A stretch of DNA of 35,669 nt from Chitinophagaceae bacterium UBA4857 (GTDB lineage: Bacteria; Bacteroidota; Bacteroidia; Chitinophagales; Chitinophagaceae), in NCBI GenBank assembly GCA_002399735.1, contig DHEF01000031.1, positions 27,284 to 62,952 on the forward strand. Reading direction: 5' to 3'. The notes under the pieces were generated by a model. The model had not been told where the DNA came from. It ran no database searches and was given only the letters and a program-made list of their open reading frames with translations. The translations under genes were made by a program, and so were the position numbers. This document shows, one piece after another, positions 23,301 to 31,426 of this stretch; positions within the stretch are counted from its first letter, which is position 1, and each line of letters begins with the position of its first letter.

Positions 23301-24146
23301 ATGAAGATTAAAACAATTTGTGTTTGTGGCGCAGGCACCATGGGTAGTGGTATTGCACAGGTAGCTGCATCCAGCGGTTTTACAACTTTGCTGTATGATG
23401 TAAATGAACAAATGCTGCAAAAGGCCAAAGCCGGTATTGAAAGCAGCCTGGAAAAATTATTACTCAAAGAAAAAATTACTGCAACGGCTAAACAACAGGC
23501 GATTGAAAATATAACGTACACACATGTTACCGGCGATTGTATTGCTGATGTTTTTATAGAAGCGATTGTAGAAAAAACAGAGATTAAAGTTTCGTTATTT
23601 AATCAACTGGCCGCTATTAATAGCAGCAAAAGCATTTTTGCCTCCAACACATCTTCATTATCTATTACACAATTAGCGGCACAGATTAACGGACCCGAAC
23701 GAGTTCTTGGCTTACACTTTTTTAATCCGGCTCCTTTAATGAAGTTGGTGGAAGTGGTAAAGACTAATTATAATAATGAAGCGATTATTGCTTTAATGGT
23801 AGAACTGGTAAAAGCCATGCAAAAAATACCGGTTGTTTGTAAAGACTCTCCGGGTTTTATTGTTAACCGTGTTGCCCGCCCTTATTATATTGAAGCACTT
23901 AGGTTGGCAGAAGAAGGCCTGGCCAGTTTTGAAGATGTGGATGTATTAATGGAAAGCACTGGCTTTAAAATGGGGCCTTTTGCTTTAATGGATTTAATTG
24001 GCAATGATATTAACTATGCCGTTAGTTGCTCGGTGTACGAACAAATGCAACAACCCGAACGTTTAAAACCTTCTTATATTCAGGAGCAAAAGGTAAAAGC
24101 TGGCGAGCTGGGTCGCAAATCCGGTAAAGGTTATTATACCTATTAA
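23301..24146 (+). CDS. hbd: 3-hydroxybutyryl-CoA (3-hydroxyacyl-CoA) dehydrogenase
   Basis: 281 residues, the normal length for the stand-alone enzyme. NAD-binding CGAGTMGSGIAQ at the N-terminus (G10-G17), EAIVEKTEIK, SNTSSLSI, the catalytic-His motif GLHFFNPAPLMKLVEVV (H139), then SPGFIVNRV and the C-terminal GRKSGKGYYTY. It oxidises (S)-3-hydroxyacyl-CoA or reduces acetoacetyl-CoA; whether it works in fatty-acid, phenylacetate or butyrate metabolism cannot be told from its neighbours. Monocistronic: own promoter, and the SDR gene downstream has another. Confidence 0.95.
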   Translation: MKIKTICVCGAGTMGSGIAQVAASSGFTTLLYDVNEQMLQKAKAGIESSLEKLLLKEKITATAKQQAIENITYTHVTGDCIADVFIEAIVEKTEIKVSLFNQLAAINSSKSIFASNTSSLSITQLAAQINGPERVLGLHFFNPAPLMKLVEVVKTNYNNEAIIALMVELVKAMQKIPVVCKDSPGFIVNRVARPYYIEALRLAEEGLASFEDVDVLMESTGFKMGPFALMDLIGNDINYAVSCSVYEQMQQPERLKPSYIQEQKVKAGELGRKSGKGYYTY

Positions 24147-24177
24147 TAATTTAGCATAACTGTCAGCATAGTTAAAC

Positions 24178-24185
24178 TATCTTTG
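24178..24185 (+). promoter_or_regulatory. Promoter -7 box TATCTTTG of the SDR gene
   Basis: Perfect TAnnTTTG, 33 bases before the TTG start of the SDR gene. Confidence 0.6.
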
Positions 24186-24218
24186 CGGTAGTTTTAACAA
24201 ATCAACACCCTCAAATTT

Positions 24219-25217
24219 TTGGCAAGCGTACTTGTAACAGGCGGAACCGGGTTTTTAGGCGGTTATATTTTACTTCAACTACTGGAGAAAGGATATGATG
24301 TTAAAGCTTTACGACGCTCACAAAATTTACCTGCACATATTGATGCTGCTTTACTGGCAAAAGTACAATGGATAGACGGTGACATTTTAGATGTAGTATC
24401 CTTACAGGAAGCCATGGAAGATGTTGACTATATTATACACAGTGCCGCTATTGTATCATTTGCTAAAAGAGATAAAATGCAAATGATGAAGATTAATGTT
24501 GAGGGTACAGCCAATGTGGTAAACATGGCACTGGATAGTGGTGTAAAAAAACTGGTATATATAAGTTCGGTTGCAGCATTGGGTCGCACACTACATGGCG
24601 AAACTGTTAGCGAAGAAAAAAAATGGGAAGAAAATAAATTAACCACCAACTACGCAAAAAGTAAAAACAAAGCTGAGTTGGAAGTATGGCGTGGTATGGC
24701 CGAAGGTTTAGAAGCCGTAATACTCAACCCTTCTACCATTTTAGGTTTTGGCGATTGGAACACCGGCAGCAGTGCTATTTTTAAAAATGTTTACAAAGAA
24801 TTTCCCTGGTTTAGTAGTGGTATGAATGGTTTTGTTGATGTTGATGATGTGGCAAAAGCTGCTGTGTTATTAATGGAAGCGGATATTACTGAACAACGTT
24901 TTATTATTAATGGCGACAACTGGACTTTTAAAAACTTATTGGACACCATTGCTCAGGCCTTGGGTAAAAAGCCGCCACATAAAGAAGCTACGCCATTTAT
25001 TGCCGGCCTTGCCTGGCGCATGGCCTGGTTGAAAGCAAAACTTACCGGCGGTAAAGCGTTTTTGACGAAGGAAAGTGCAAGAGTAGCCCAAAGTAATACC
25101 AGCTTTACCAATAAAAAAGTATTAGCCGCTTTACCCGGTTTTAGTTTTACACCGCTTGAACAAACTATTGACAATGCCGGTAAAAAATATTTACTGCTGG
25201 CCGCAAAAAAAGCATAG
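24219..25217 (+). CDS. NAD(P)-dependent extended SDR (epimerase/dehydratase, dihydroflavonol-reductase-like)
   Basis: 332 residues. Rossmann motif VLVTGGTGFLGGYIL at 4-18, SAAIVSF, catalytic YISSVAA (S116/S117) and Y145-A-K-S-K149, substrate-side NPSTILGFGDW, FVDVDDVAKAA. This group reduces or epimerises sugar nucleotides, flavanols or sterol-like ketones; the substrate is not deducible. The TTG start at 24219 is accepted because the conserved Rossmann strand begins three residues later and no promoter box overlaps it. Single gene with its own promoter. Confidence 0.9.
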   Translation: MASVLVTGGTGFLGGYILLQLLEKGYDVKALRRSQNLPAHIDAALLAKVQWIDGDILDVVSLQEAMEDVDYIIHSAAIVSFAKRDKMQMMKINVEGTANVVNMALDSGVKKLVYISSVAALGRTLHGETVSEEKKWEENKLTTNYAKSKNKAELEVWRGMAEGLEAVILNPSTILGFGDWNTGSSAIFKNVYKEFPWFSSGMNGFVDVDDVAKAAVLLMEADITEQRFIINGDNWTFKNLLDTIAQALGKKPPHKEATPFIAGLAWRMAWLKAKLTGGKAFLTKESARVAQSNTSFTNKKVLAALPGFSFTPLEQTIDNAGKKYLLLAAKKA

Positions 25218-25267
25218 CCTTTTTTATTCGCAGTATCCCCCTCTTTTTTGCTACCCCTTTTTTATAG

Positions 25268-25275
25268 TACCTTTA
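25268..25275 (+). promoter_or_regulatory. Promoter -7 box TACCTTTA of the 25292 gene
   Basis: Seven of eight to TAnnTTTG, 16 bases before the ATG; no clear -33 element. Confidence 0.4.
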
Positions 25276-25291
25276 TTCCTAATCGTTTTCT

Positions 25292-26365
25292 ATGAACAAA
25301 CTATTTGCATGCAGCTTATTGTTATTAGCCTTTTGCGCTACACCTGTTGTGGCGCAGATTACCATTACCGGAAAAATTGTTGATTCGCTTACACGTGAAC
25401 CTTTGCCTGGTGCCAGTGTGTTTGCACAAAACACAACACAAGGTACTACGTCTACAAAAGAAGGTGCGTTTTCGCTTACGTTAAAATCCGGTGGTTACGA
25501 TCTTATTTTTTCTTTTACCGGTTACGAACACAAAACCATTTCCATTACCGATAACAAAAACATTACACTGGAAATAGCTTTACTTAAACAGGATAAAGCT
25601 ATGGATGAAGTAGTGATACAAAGCAGCAATGAAGTAATAGACGGCTGGGAAAAATATGGAGATTTTTTTATCAGCCAGTTTATTGGTGCCACACCTTTTG
25701 CCGCTAATTGCACCATAATGAATAAAGATGTTGTTCGTTTTTTTTACTACCGCCGTACCGATAAATTAAAAGTACTGGCCACCGAACCGCTTGTCATTAA
25801 TAACGAAGCCCTGGGTTACGATTTGCAATACAAACTGGACTCGTTTGTTTATCATTATAAAACCAATATCAGCTCCTACCGGGGCACTTGTTTTTATACC
25901 GAAAAATTAGGAACTGTTAGTCAGGCTATGATTTGGAAAGCGAACAGAGAAAAAGCGTATGCCGGTTCTCGTATGCACTTTATGCGTTCAGTGTACGATA
26001 GTACAGTAAAAGAATCGGGCTTTAATATAAGCCTGTTAGATGAAACTGATAAAACACGTTTCCTGTTTTTATTAAAACCGCTTGACCATAAATACTATCA
26101 GGTAATAGACTCTTTGGATGAGGTAGAACTTTTTTATCCGCAAAAAGCCAGCATTACATATACCAAGGCGGTTCCCGAGAACAGTTACCTGGAACAATTT
26201 AAACTACCAAAAGATGTGGGTGTGCAAGTATCGTATGTAGATGTATTGCAACCGCTGTACATAAAACAAAACGGTTATTATTACGAACAAAACAATTGGA
26301 TAAATCAGGGTTACTGGAGTTGGAAAAACATTGCCGACCAATTGCCCTACGATTATCTTCCGTAA
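25292..26365 (+). CDS. Secreted protein with carboxypeptidase-regulatory-like domain
   Basis: 357 residues. Signal peptide MNKLFACSLLLLAFCATPVVAQ (1-22, shown in part as a Bacteroidota-style ...VAQ end), then one CarboxypepD_reg-like beta-sandwich (about 23-105: ITGKIVDSLTREPLPGASVF, TTQGTTSTKEGAFSL, FSFTGYEHK), then about 250 residues of unrecognised sequence rich in Tyr, Phe and Lys. The domain is typical of TonB-dependent receptor plugs and of surface proteins, but no TonB box or beta-barrel follows. Probably a periplasmic or outer-membrane-associated protein. Confidence 0.85.
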   Translation: MNKLFACSLLLLAFCATPVVAQITITGKIVDSLTREPLPGASVFAQNTTQGTTSTKEGAFSLTLKSGGYDLIFSFTGYEHKTISITDNKNITLEIALLKQDKAMDEVVIQSSNEVIDGWEKYGDFFISQFIGATPFAANCTIMNKDVVRFFYYRRTDKLKVLATEPLVINNEALGYDLQYKLDSFVYHYKTNISSYRGTCFYTEKLGTVSQAMIWKANREKAYAGSRMHFMRSVYDSTVKESGFNISLLDETDKTRFLFLLKPLDHKYYQVIDSLDEVELFYPQKASITYTKAVPENSYLEQFKLPKDVGVQVSYVDVLQPLYIKQNGYYYEQNNWINQGYWSWKNIADQLPYDYLP

Positions 26366-26382
26366 TTATTAAGAAAATTTTT

Positions 26383-26484
26383 TGGGGCTGTCATCTGTAG
26401 TACTACTATCAGCAACAGTTCACCGCCCATCTTCAATACCCGCCTTAAGGGCGGGTTATTTACGCCTAAGCGGTGCAGCCCATC
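26383..26484 (+). repeat. Intergenic repeat family A, copy 2 (divergent)
   Basis: Starts TGGGGCTGTCA like the other copies, has CAGCAACAGTTCACCGCC in place of the TTCCCGCC block, a hairpin ACCCGCC-TTAAG-GGCGGGT (26438-26456), and ends GCAGCCCATC. The ends GGGCTG and CAGCCC are complementary, as in copy 3. Confidence 0.6.
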
Positions 26485-26505
26485 ATCAGTATAACATTAT
26501 TCAGC

Positions 26506-26550
26506 AATATGTAAAAAGCCTTTGTGTAACACAAAGGCTTTTTACATATT
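26506..26550. terminator. Bidirectional terminator between the 25292 gene and lpxD-like gene
   Basis: Perfect 21-bp inverted repeat (arms 26506-26526 and 26530-26550; centre GTAAAAAGCCTTTGTG / CACAAAGGCTTTTTAC) with a 3-base loop. Both strands have T runs. It serves the two convergent genes; the lpxD-like stop is six bases away. Confidence 0.92.
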
Positions 26551-26555
26551 TAGTA

Positions 26556-27512
26556 CTACCGGGTTTGTTTTTTTTCATTCATTTTATCCCATATTTCCGG
26601 TATGCGTTTTACCCAAACAAGTTCTTTCATTTTTTCTTTGGCCTCCATAATCGGCGAACCAAAATATACTTTGCCACCGGCTGCATCAGACGGCACCCCG
26701 CTTTGTGCATACACAACAGCACCCTTACCAATGGTTAATGTTTTACTTACGCCTACTTGCCCCCACAGTATTACTTCATCTTCTATTACACATGCACCGG
26801 CTATACCAACTTGAGCTGCAAACAAACAGTTTTTACCAACCGTTGTATCATGGCCAATATGTACCATGTTATCCATCTTAGTACCGGCACCTATTAAAGT
26901 ATCGGCAGTTACACCTCGGTCAATAGTACAGCCTGCTCCTATCTCTACACCATCTTCAATAACTACACGGCCGCAACTTTTCATTCTTTTATAATGTATA
27001 TCGCGGTTTGTTTTTTTGTTGTAATAAAAAGCATCGCTGCCAATAACCGATGCTGCTTGTATTATTACGTTGTTACCAATAACAGTATAGTCTAATATAG
27101 TAACTCCCGGATGTATAATACAGTTAGTACCTATCTTAACATAGTTGCCAATAAATGCATTGGGCATAATAACAGTACCTTCTCCAATTTCGGCAGTATC
27201 ACTAACAGGTTTGATAGCAGGTAAAAACGGACGATAGTGTTCTACAATTTTTAAATAGGCTTCAAACGGTTCATCAACAACCAATATAGCTTTACCCTCC
27301 GGTACATCAACTTGTTTATTAATAATAATAAAACTGGCCGCAGATTTTAAGCAGGTATCATAGTATTTCGGATGATCAACAAATACCAAATCACCTTCTT
27401 CTACTTTATGTATTTCATTTATTCCTTTTGCAAATGCTGTTGTATTACCATGTACTGTAGCACCAATTAGTTCTGCTATAAATGCAAGCGAAACCGGTTT
27501 GTCAAATTGCAT
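26556..27512 (-). CDS. lpxD: LpxD-type UDP-3-O-acylglucosamine N-acyltransferase
   Basis: 318 residues, shorter than the usual 340-350. N-terminal uridine-binding domain (about 1-100: VHGNTTAFAKGINEIHKVEEGDLVFVDHPKYY), then a left-handed beta-helix of hexapeptide repeats (about 105-275: AEIGEGTVIMPNAFIGNYVKIGTNCIIHPG...), with the active-site region TIDRGVTADTLIGAGTKMDNMVHIGHD, and a C-terminal helix. LpxD adds the N-linked 3-hydroxyacyl chain in lipid A synthesis. Bacteroidota often carry a second short LpxD-like gene, and this may be that one, because no other lpx gene is nearby. ATG start; own promoter at 27539-27532. Confidence 0.88.
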   Translation of the reverse strand: MQFDKPVSLAFIAELIGATVHGNTTAFAKGINEIHKVEEGDLVFVDHPKYYDTCLKSAASFIIINKQVDVPEGKAILVVDEPFEAYLKIVEHYRPFLPAIKPVSDTAEIGEGTVIMPNAFIGNYVKIGTNCIIHPGVTILDYTVIGNNVIIQAASVIGSDAFYYNKKTNRDIHYKRMKSCGRVVIEDGVEIGAGCTIDRGVTADTLIGAGTKMDNMVHIGHDTTVGKNCLFAAQVGIAGACVIEDEVILWGQVGVSKTLTIGKGAVVYAQSGVPSDAAGGKVYFGSPIMEAKEKMKELVWVKRIPEIWDKMNEKKQTR

Positions 27513-27531
27513 AGTGTAATAATTTATTCGG

Positions 27532-27539
27532 CAAAGTTA
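27532..27539 (-). promoter_or_regulatory. lpxD-like gene promoter -7 box TAACTTTG (minus)
   Basis: Perfect TAnnTTTG on the minus strand, 19 bases before the ATG. Confidence 0.65.
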
Positions 27540-27628
27540 ATAGGCATTGCAACGTCTATGTAAATGTTTTATTCATCTATTTTTCCAAATTGGCGTTAAA
27601 AGGCAAAAATATTTTCGCACCTTTTTTT

Positions 27629-27811
27629 ATGGCCAAAACAAGGTTAATACTTACTGCCGGGTATATACCGTTTGCTGCAATAAAAACAAGAACAACAACA
27701 CACATTTATAAAACAGTATGCGCTGTAATCCTTATTCTATCAATGTTTCAGCGTATTGCATCATTATACTTTACAATAATAAGTGTTATAAACTGTTTGT
27801 TATTGTTATAA
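27629..27811 (+). CDS. Possible small membrane protein
   Basis: 60 residues from ATG 27629: basic start MAKTRLILTAG, then a long hydrophobic C-terminus (about 31-60, VCAVILILSMFQRIASLYF...). In favour: a promoter-like TTG (27590-27592)-N17-TATTTTCG (27610-27617) just upstream and a terminator hairpin right at the stop. Against: no recognisable family and short length. It could also be an untranslated small RNA. Confidence 0.3.
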   Translation: MAKTRLILTAGYIPFAAIKTRTTTHIYKTVCAVILILSMFQRIASLYFTIISVINCLLLL

Positions 27812-27828
27812 AAAACGCTTGCGTTTTT
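27811..27828 (+). terminator. Terminator-like hairpin after the small ORF
   Basis: AAAAACG (27811-27817) / CGTTTTT (27822-27828), CTTG loop. Symmetric, so it could act on both strands. Confidence 0.5.
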
Positions 27829-27914
27829 AGGTTTGGCAAGGCGGCATTATCCACACCTCAAAATAAAATGTGAATAAAATAGTTTGAAAATATTTTTTAG
27901 ATAGAAAAAATTAT

Positions 27915-28003
27915 ATTTAATATTGTGTAGGGAAATTTATTTCCCAGTACTTACTAACCCATCTATATAATAATCCTCTCAGTTTTCTGTGAGGATTTTT
28001 TAT
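27915..28003 (+). ncRNA. Candidate small RNA ending in a strong terminator
   Basis: Two hairpins with no open frame: GGGAAAT-TT-ATTTCCC (27930-27945) and the terminator at 27972-27997. No plus-strand gene upstream explains that terminator apart from the doubtful small ORF, which has its own. The promoter is unclear (TATATTTA near 27912 is a possibility). Confidence 0.3.
27972..28003 (+). terminator. Orphan intrinsic terminator
   Basis: AATCCTC-T-CAG (27972-27982) pairs with CTG-T-GAGGATT (27987-27997) with one T-T mismatch, TTTT loop, then TTTTTATTG. Confidence 0.75.
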
Positions 28004-28353
28004 TGTTTATAAGTCATCGTTCAACAACACTTATACATTACTTCACTACCCCTTTATTATTGTTTATTGTTGTTACATGTTATTGTAATAAGTAATTATA
28101 GTTAACTGCTATGCAGCAATTACATGATCACTGTTATATATTTTACACAGACCTGTTTTCTTTAAAGTTCCTATTGCGTATACGCCTGTTTTTAAGTATC
28201 ATGCAAATAGGGTAATTGCTTCCAGCTAAAACTGGAGGATAATTGATGGCTTACAAACCGGTTTTAGCCAAATTAAATTTCTACTGTGGTAAAACGCTTT
28301 TTAATAATTGGTCTAAGCCATCTGTCTTTTTAGGGAAGCGTTATACTATGGTT

Positions 28354-28392
28354 TTGCTTTTACTTTTTTCTTACCAAAAAAAGTAAAAGCAA
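28354..28392. repeat. 16-bp inverted repeat
   Basis: TTGCTTTTACTTTTTT (28354-28369) and AAAAAAGTAAAAGCAA (28377-28392) are perfect complements around a CTTACCA loop. The sequence type (GCTTTTACTTTTTT..) looks like a dispersed Bacteroidota element; it could act as a terminator in either direction. Confidence 0.6.
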
Positions 28393-28745
28393 GTCTTGTC
28401 CAAGATGTATTCCGCCTGTTAGCATTGGTAATTTGTAAATACTACATGGCGGAACCGTACAGTCGCTTGGCTACCGGCTATTTCTTCGGCCTGTCGGTTG
28501 TTGTTTTAGTTGTACTGTTGTTTAGTAAAAGCTTGTTTGTGTTATGGCCAAAAAACGCCATTCCACCATGGCTGTATTTACACCGTGGACAAGACAACTT
28601 GCTAACAATAACAGTTATGTATAAACTAAGTTATGTAGCTCAGCTTCTATGACCTCTTTCTTCTTACGCAACTTAAAAAATTTAAAGCATCGCAAGGACT
28701 CTATACTTGCTAATACAATGCCTAACAACATTACCGTAATAATGA

Positions 28746-28774
28746 TTGCTAAACCAAGCTATACATTATCTTTA
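28746..28774 (+). promoter_or_regulatory. yicC promoter (TTG-N18-TATCTTTA)
   Basis: TTG 28746-28748, 18-base spacer, TATCTTTA 28767-28774; the ATG is 17 bases on. Confidence 0.5.
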
Positions 28775-28791
28775 CAAAAACTACCTTACGT

Positions 28792-29667
28792 ATGTTAAAA
28801 TCAATGACCGGCTTTGGAAGACATGAACAGTCAATAGGCGATAAAACTTTTTTAGTAGACATTAAGTCTTTAAACGGAAAACAATTTGACCTGTCCTTAA
28901 GAATGCCGGCCATATTAAAACCATTTGAGTTTGACATACGCCGCCTGTTATCGGAAAATCTTTTACGTGGCACTGTTGATTGCAGCATAAGTTTAAAAGA
29001 TACCGGGACTGCCAAACCGGTAACCATTAATACGTCATTAGCCAAAGCTTATTACCAACCACTGGCCGATTTAGCTTCATCCCTAAACTTAGACACTTCG
29101 CAATTATTAAGCACGCTTATAAAAATGCCTGAAGTAATTACGCCCAGCAGCGAAACATTAACCGATGCAGAATGGACCGAACTGCAAACCGTAATTAGCA
29201 CGGCCATTGAAAATATTAATAACCATCGTTTAAATGAGGGCACATCATTAGAAAACGATTTAATTACCCGCATTAATAATATTGAACACTGGCAACAGGA
29301 AATAATTAAACTGGAGCCGTTACGTCAAAAGAAAATTAGAGACGGTATTGTAAAAATTTTAGAAGAGCGTGTAGGAAAAGAAAACTACGACGAAAACCGT
29401 TTGGAGCAGGAACTGATTTATTACATTGAAAAAATTGACATCAGCGAAGAGCAGGTGCGTTTATTAAACCACTGCCAGTATTTTAAATCTATCCTGCAGG
29501 AAGATGAAAGCAGCAAGGGTAAAAAACTATCTTTTGTTTTACAGGAAGTAGGACGTGAAATTAATACCACCGGCTCTAAAGCATACGATTCATCTATACA
29601 AAAGATGGTAGTAATGATGAAAGACGAATTGGAAAAAGCCAAAGAACAAATACTGAACGTATTGTAA
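28792..29667 (+). CDS. yicC: YicC/YloC-family endoribonuclease
   Basis: 291 residues, normal length. N-terminal signature MLKSMTGFGRHE, IKSLNGKQFDLSLRMP, and C-terminal DUF1732 part: KIDISEEQVRLLNHCQYFKSIL, GKKLSFVLQEVGREINTTGSKA (normally QE..RE.NT.GSK), and a final QIQKMVV-like segment. YicC proteins are stress-related endoribonucleases implicated in small-RNA decay in E. coli. Often next to gmk; here not, gldH follows after 220 bases. ATG start with its own promoter. Confidence 0.93.
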   Translation: MLKSMTGFGRHEQSIGDKTFLVDIKSLNGKQFDLSLRMPAILKPFEFDIRRLLSENLLRGTVDCSISLKDTGTAKPVTINTSLAKAYYQPLADLASSLNLDTSQLLSTLIKMPEVITPSSETLTDAEWTELQTVISTAIENINNHRLNEGTSLENDLITRINNIEHWQQEIIKLEPLRQKKIRDGIVKILEERVGKENYDENRLEQELIYYIEKIDISEEQVRLLNHCQYFKSILQEDESSKGKKLSFVLQEVGREINTTGSKAYDSSIQKMVVMMKDELEKAKEQILNVL

Positions 29668-29740
29668 TAATGAAGCGCAGATAACCAAGCCTCCTTTCTT
29701 GCAACCGTAAAAAACTATTATTAACTGTCGTAAACTTAAC

Positions 29741-29811
29741 TGATGCCATTGGCAATGCAGTTGAAGTGATTGCGACGCAACCGGGATGCCATGAAAAACT
29801 GCAGTCGGTAT
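29741..29811 (-). repeat. Intergenic repeat family B, copy 4 (degenerate, inverted)
   Basis: The minus strand reads ATACCGACTGCAGT, then GGTTGCGTCGCAATCACTT, then GCATTG, paralleling copy 1 (TTACCGGCAGCAGT, CGTTGCGTCGCACTCTTGT, GCATTG). Only the TTGCGTCGCA part of the core is kept. Confidence 0.45.
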
Positions 29812-29865
29812 TAAAATAATTATTACCCCTTTCGGGAAAAAGTTGAACATATAAACGGCCCGTTA

Positions 29866-29873
29866 TACTTTTG
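29866..29873 (+). promoter_or_regulatory. gldH operon promoter -7 box TACTTTTG
   Basis: Perfect TAnnTTTG, 16 bases before the TTG start of gldH. Confidence 0.65.
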
Positions 29874-29889
29874 CATAAACAATACCACC

Positions 29890-30366
29890 TTGAAAAAATA
29901 TTTACTCGTTTTATTGGGTTTCGCTTTTATGGCTGTTACCATTACATCCTGCGAAACGGTTGACCTGTACGAAAAATGGGCCAACATGCCCAAGCACGAA
30001 TGGAAAAGCGATTTTGTACCTACTTTTAAGTTTACCGTAAAAGACAGTACAACGCCTTACCAGTTGTATGTGGTATTACGTCATACACAGCAATACAATT
30101 ATAATAACATCTATGTTAATGTTTGGGCAAAAGGCCCGCAGCAGGATAGTGCCGTAAACATTAAGCAGGATTTATTGTTAGCTACTAACGAAAAAGGTTG
30201 GTTAGGCCAGGGCATGGATGACATTTACAGTCACATGATAAAACTTGGCACCCCCATTTTATTAAAAGCCGGTGATTATGAATTTAAACTGGAACAAATT
30301 ATGCGTGAAGATCCATTAAAGCATGTACTGGATGCCGGCATACGTATTGAAAAAACTAGCATGTAA
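29890..30366 (+). CDS. gldH: GldH-family gliding-motility lipoprotein
   Basis: 158 residues. Lipoprotein signal MKKYLLVLLGFAFMAVTITSC with lipid-attached C21; then YEKWANMPKHEWKSDFVPTFKFTVKDSTTPYQLYVVLRHTQQYNYNNIYVNV, the GldH pattern, and a beta-rich C-terminus ending DAGIRIEKT. In Flavobacterium GldH is needed for gliding and is one of the Gld lipoproteins linked to the type IX secretion apparatus; in non-gliding relatives the gene is often kept. TTG start: the signal peptide begins right there and no ATG fits. Heads a unit with the kinase (21 bases on) and response regulator. Confidence 0.88.
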   Translation: MKKYLLVLLGFAFMAVTITSCETVDLYEKWANMPKHEWKSDFVPTFKFTVKDSTTPYQLYVVLRHTQQYNYNNIYVNVWAKGPQQDSAVNIKQDLLLATNEKGWLGQGMDDIYSHMIKLGTPILLKAGDYEFKLEQIMREDPLKHVLDAGIRIEKTSM

Positions 30367-30387
30367 TACAACCATGCTGCAACAACG

Positions 30388-31380
30388 ATGGTAGATAATA
30401 GCAAAAGAAAACTAAAGCGGGCCACCATCATTTACTGGATGATGTTAACCTATATTGTAGCGGCATTGGTATGGTGGTTTATATCGTTAGAAAGACAAAG
30501 TGACTCACTGGCCGAGTTTAAGTACAAACAGTTAAACGCCACGGTTGACAGTACATCGGCTCCCATTGTATATTTATTTGAATTAAAAGCCATTCAACTG
30601 GAGCGCCGTAAAAAAACGGCCATGCACCTGAGCGAGGGGCTTTTCTTTTTGGCCTTAATTGTTATTACCGGTGTGTTCATCTTCCGATCGGTAAGACGCC
30701 AGATAAAATGGCAGATACAACAGCAGAATTTTATGATGGCGGTAACACACGAACTTAAAACGCCTATTGCCATTACCCGACTAAATTTAGAAACACTACA
30801 GAAGTACCAACTGGATGCAGAAAAACAAAAGAAACTAATTAATACTGCACTGGAGGAAACATCCCGCCTAAACTTTCTTACCAACAATATTTTACTATCG
30901 TCGCAACTGGAAGGCGATGGTTACAAAAATGCTAACGAAGAACTTGATCTATCACATTTATTAAAAGACTGCATGGCCGACTTTCAAAAACGTTTTCCGG
31001 ACCGGCAGTTTATCCAAAACATTCAGGACGATATTGATGTAATTGGCGATGCCTTGTTATTGCAACTACTTATTAATAACTTACTGGAGAACGCTGTAAA
31101 ATATTCGCCTAAAACAGGTGCCATTACCGCAGTGCTGCAACATACTGGCACAAAAAAACAATTGGTTATTATTGATGAAGGCCCGGGCATACCTGAGGAA
31201 GAGCGACAAAACATTTTTGAAAAATTTTACCGCATAGGCAACGAAAACACCCGCAAAGCACAAGGCACCGGTTTAGGTTTGTATCTTTGCAGCAAGATTG
31301 CAAAATATCACAATGCGGACATTTCGGTGACAAATCATAGTGCAAACGGAAGTAGCTTTGTAGTTAATTTTCCGGCTTAA
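30388..31380 (+). CDS. Sensor histidine kinase
   Basis: 330 residues. Two membrane helices (about 14-33 and 83-100) bracket a small periplasmic part of about 50 residues without a known sensor domain. HisKA box FMMAVTHELKTPIAI (H121), N box NLLENAVKYS (N235), G1 DEGPGIP (263-269), F box FEKFYRIG, G2 GTGLGLYL (293-300). No HAMP domain is visible between helix 2 and the H box. The response regulator gene follows (start 31427). Its cue is unknown; co-transcription with gldH suggests it reads an envelope or motility-related state (inference). Confidence 0.95.
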   Translation: MVDNSKRKLKRATIIYWMMLTYIVAALVWWFISLERQSDSLAEFKYKQLNATVDSTSAPIVYLFELKAIQLERRKKTAMHLSEGLFFLALIVITGVFIFRSVRRQIKWQIQQQNFMMAVTHELKTPIAITRLNLETLQKYQLDAEKQKKLINTALEETSRLNFLTNNILLSSQLEGDGYKNANEELDLSHLLKDCMADFQKRFPDRQFIQNIQDDIDVIGDALLLQLLINNLLENAVKYSPKTGAITAVLQHTGTKKQLVIIDEGPGIPEEERQNIFEKFYRIGNENTRKAQGTGLGLYLCSKIAKYHNADISVTNHSANGSSFVVNFPA

Positions 31381-31426
31381 TATTTTAGCCTTGGCAAACA
31401 TTTTCTTGCAACGAATTTTTAGTAAC

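Larger units (their letters stand above)
27513..28791. other. 1.28-kb gap with terminators, small-transcript candidates and one long inverted repeat
   Basis: From left: lpxD-like promoter, a small-ORF candidate with terminator (27590-27828), a hairpin-plus-terminator small RNA candidate (27915-28003), AT-rich sequence, a palindromic block with a 16-bp inverted repeat (28354-28392), GC-richer sequence to about 28625 holding only a doubtful frame (28425-28652), and the yicC promoter. No well-supported gene. Confidence 0.65.

Noticed and set aside
28425..28652. Open frame of 75 codons with a hydrophobic stretch
   Set aside because: TTG start, no promoter, no terminator and no recognisable family; probably part of a dispersed GC-richer element.
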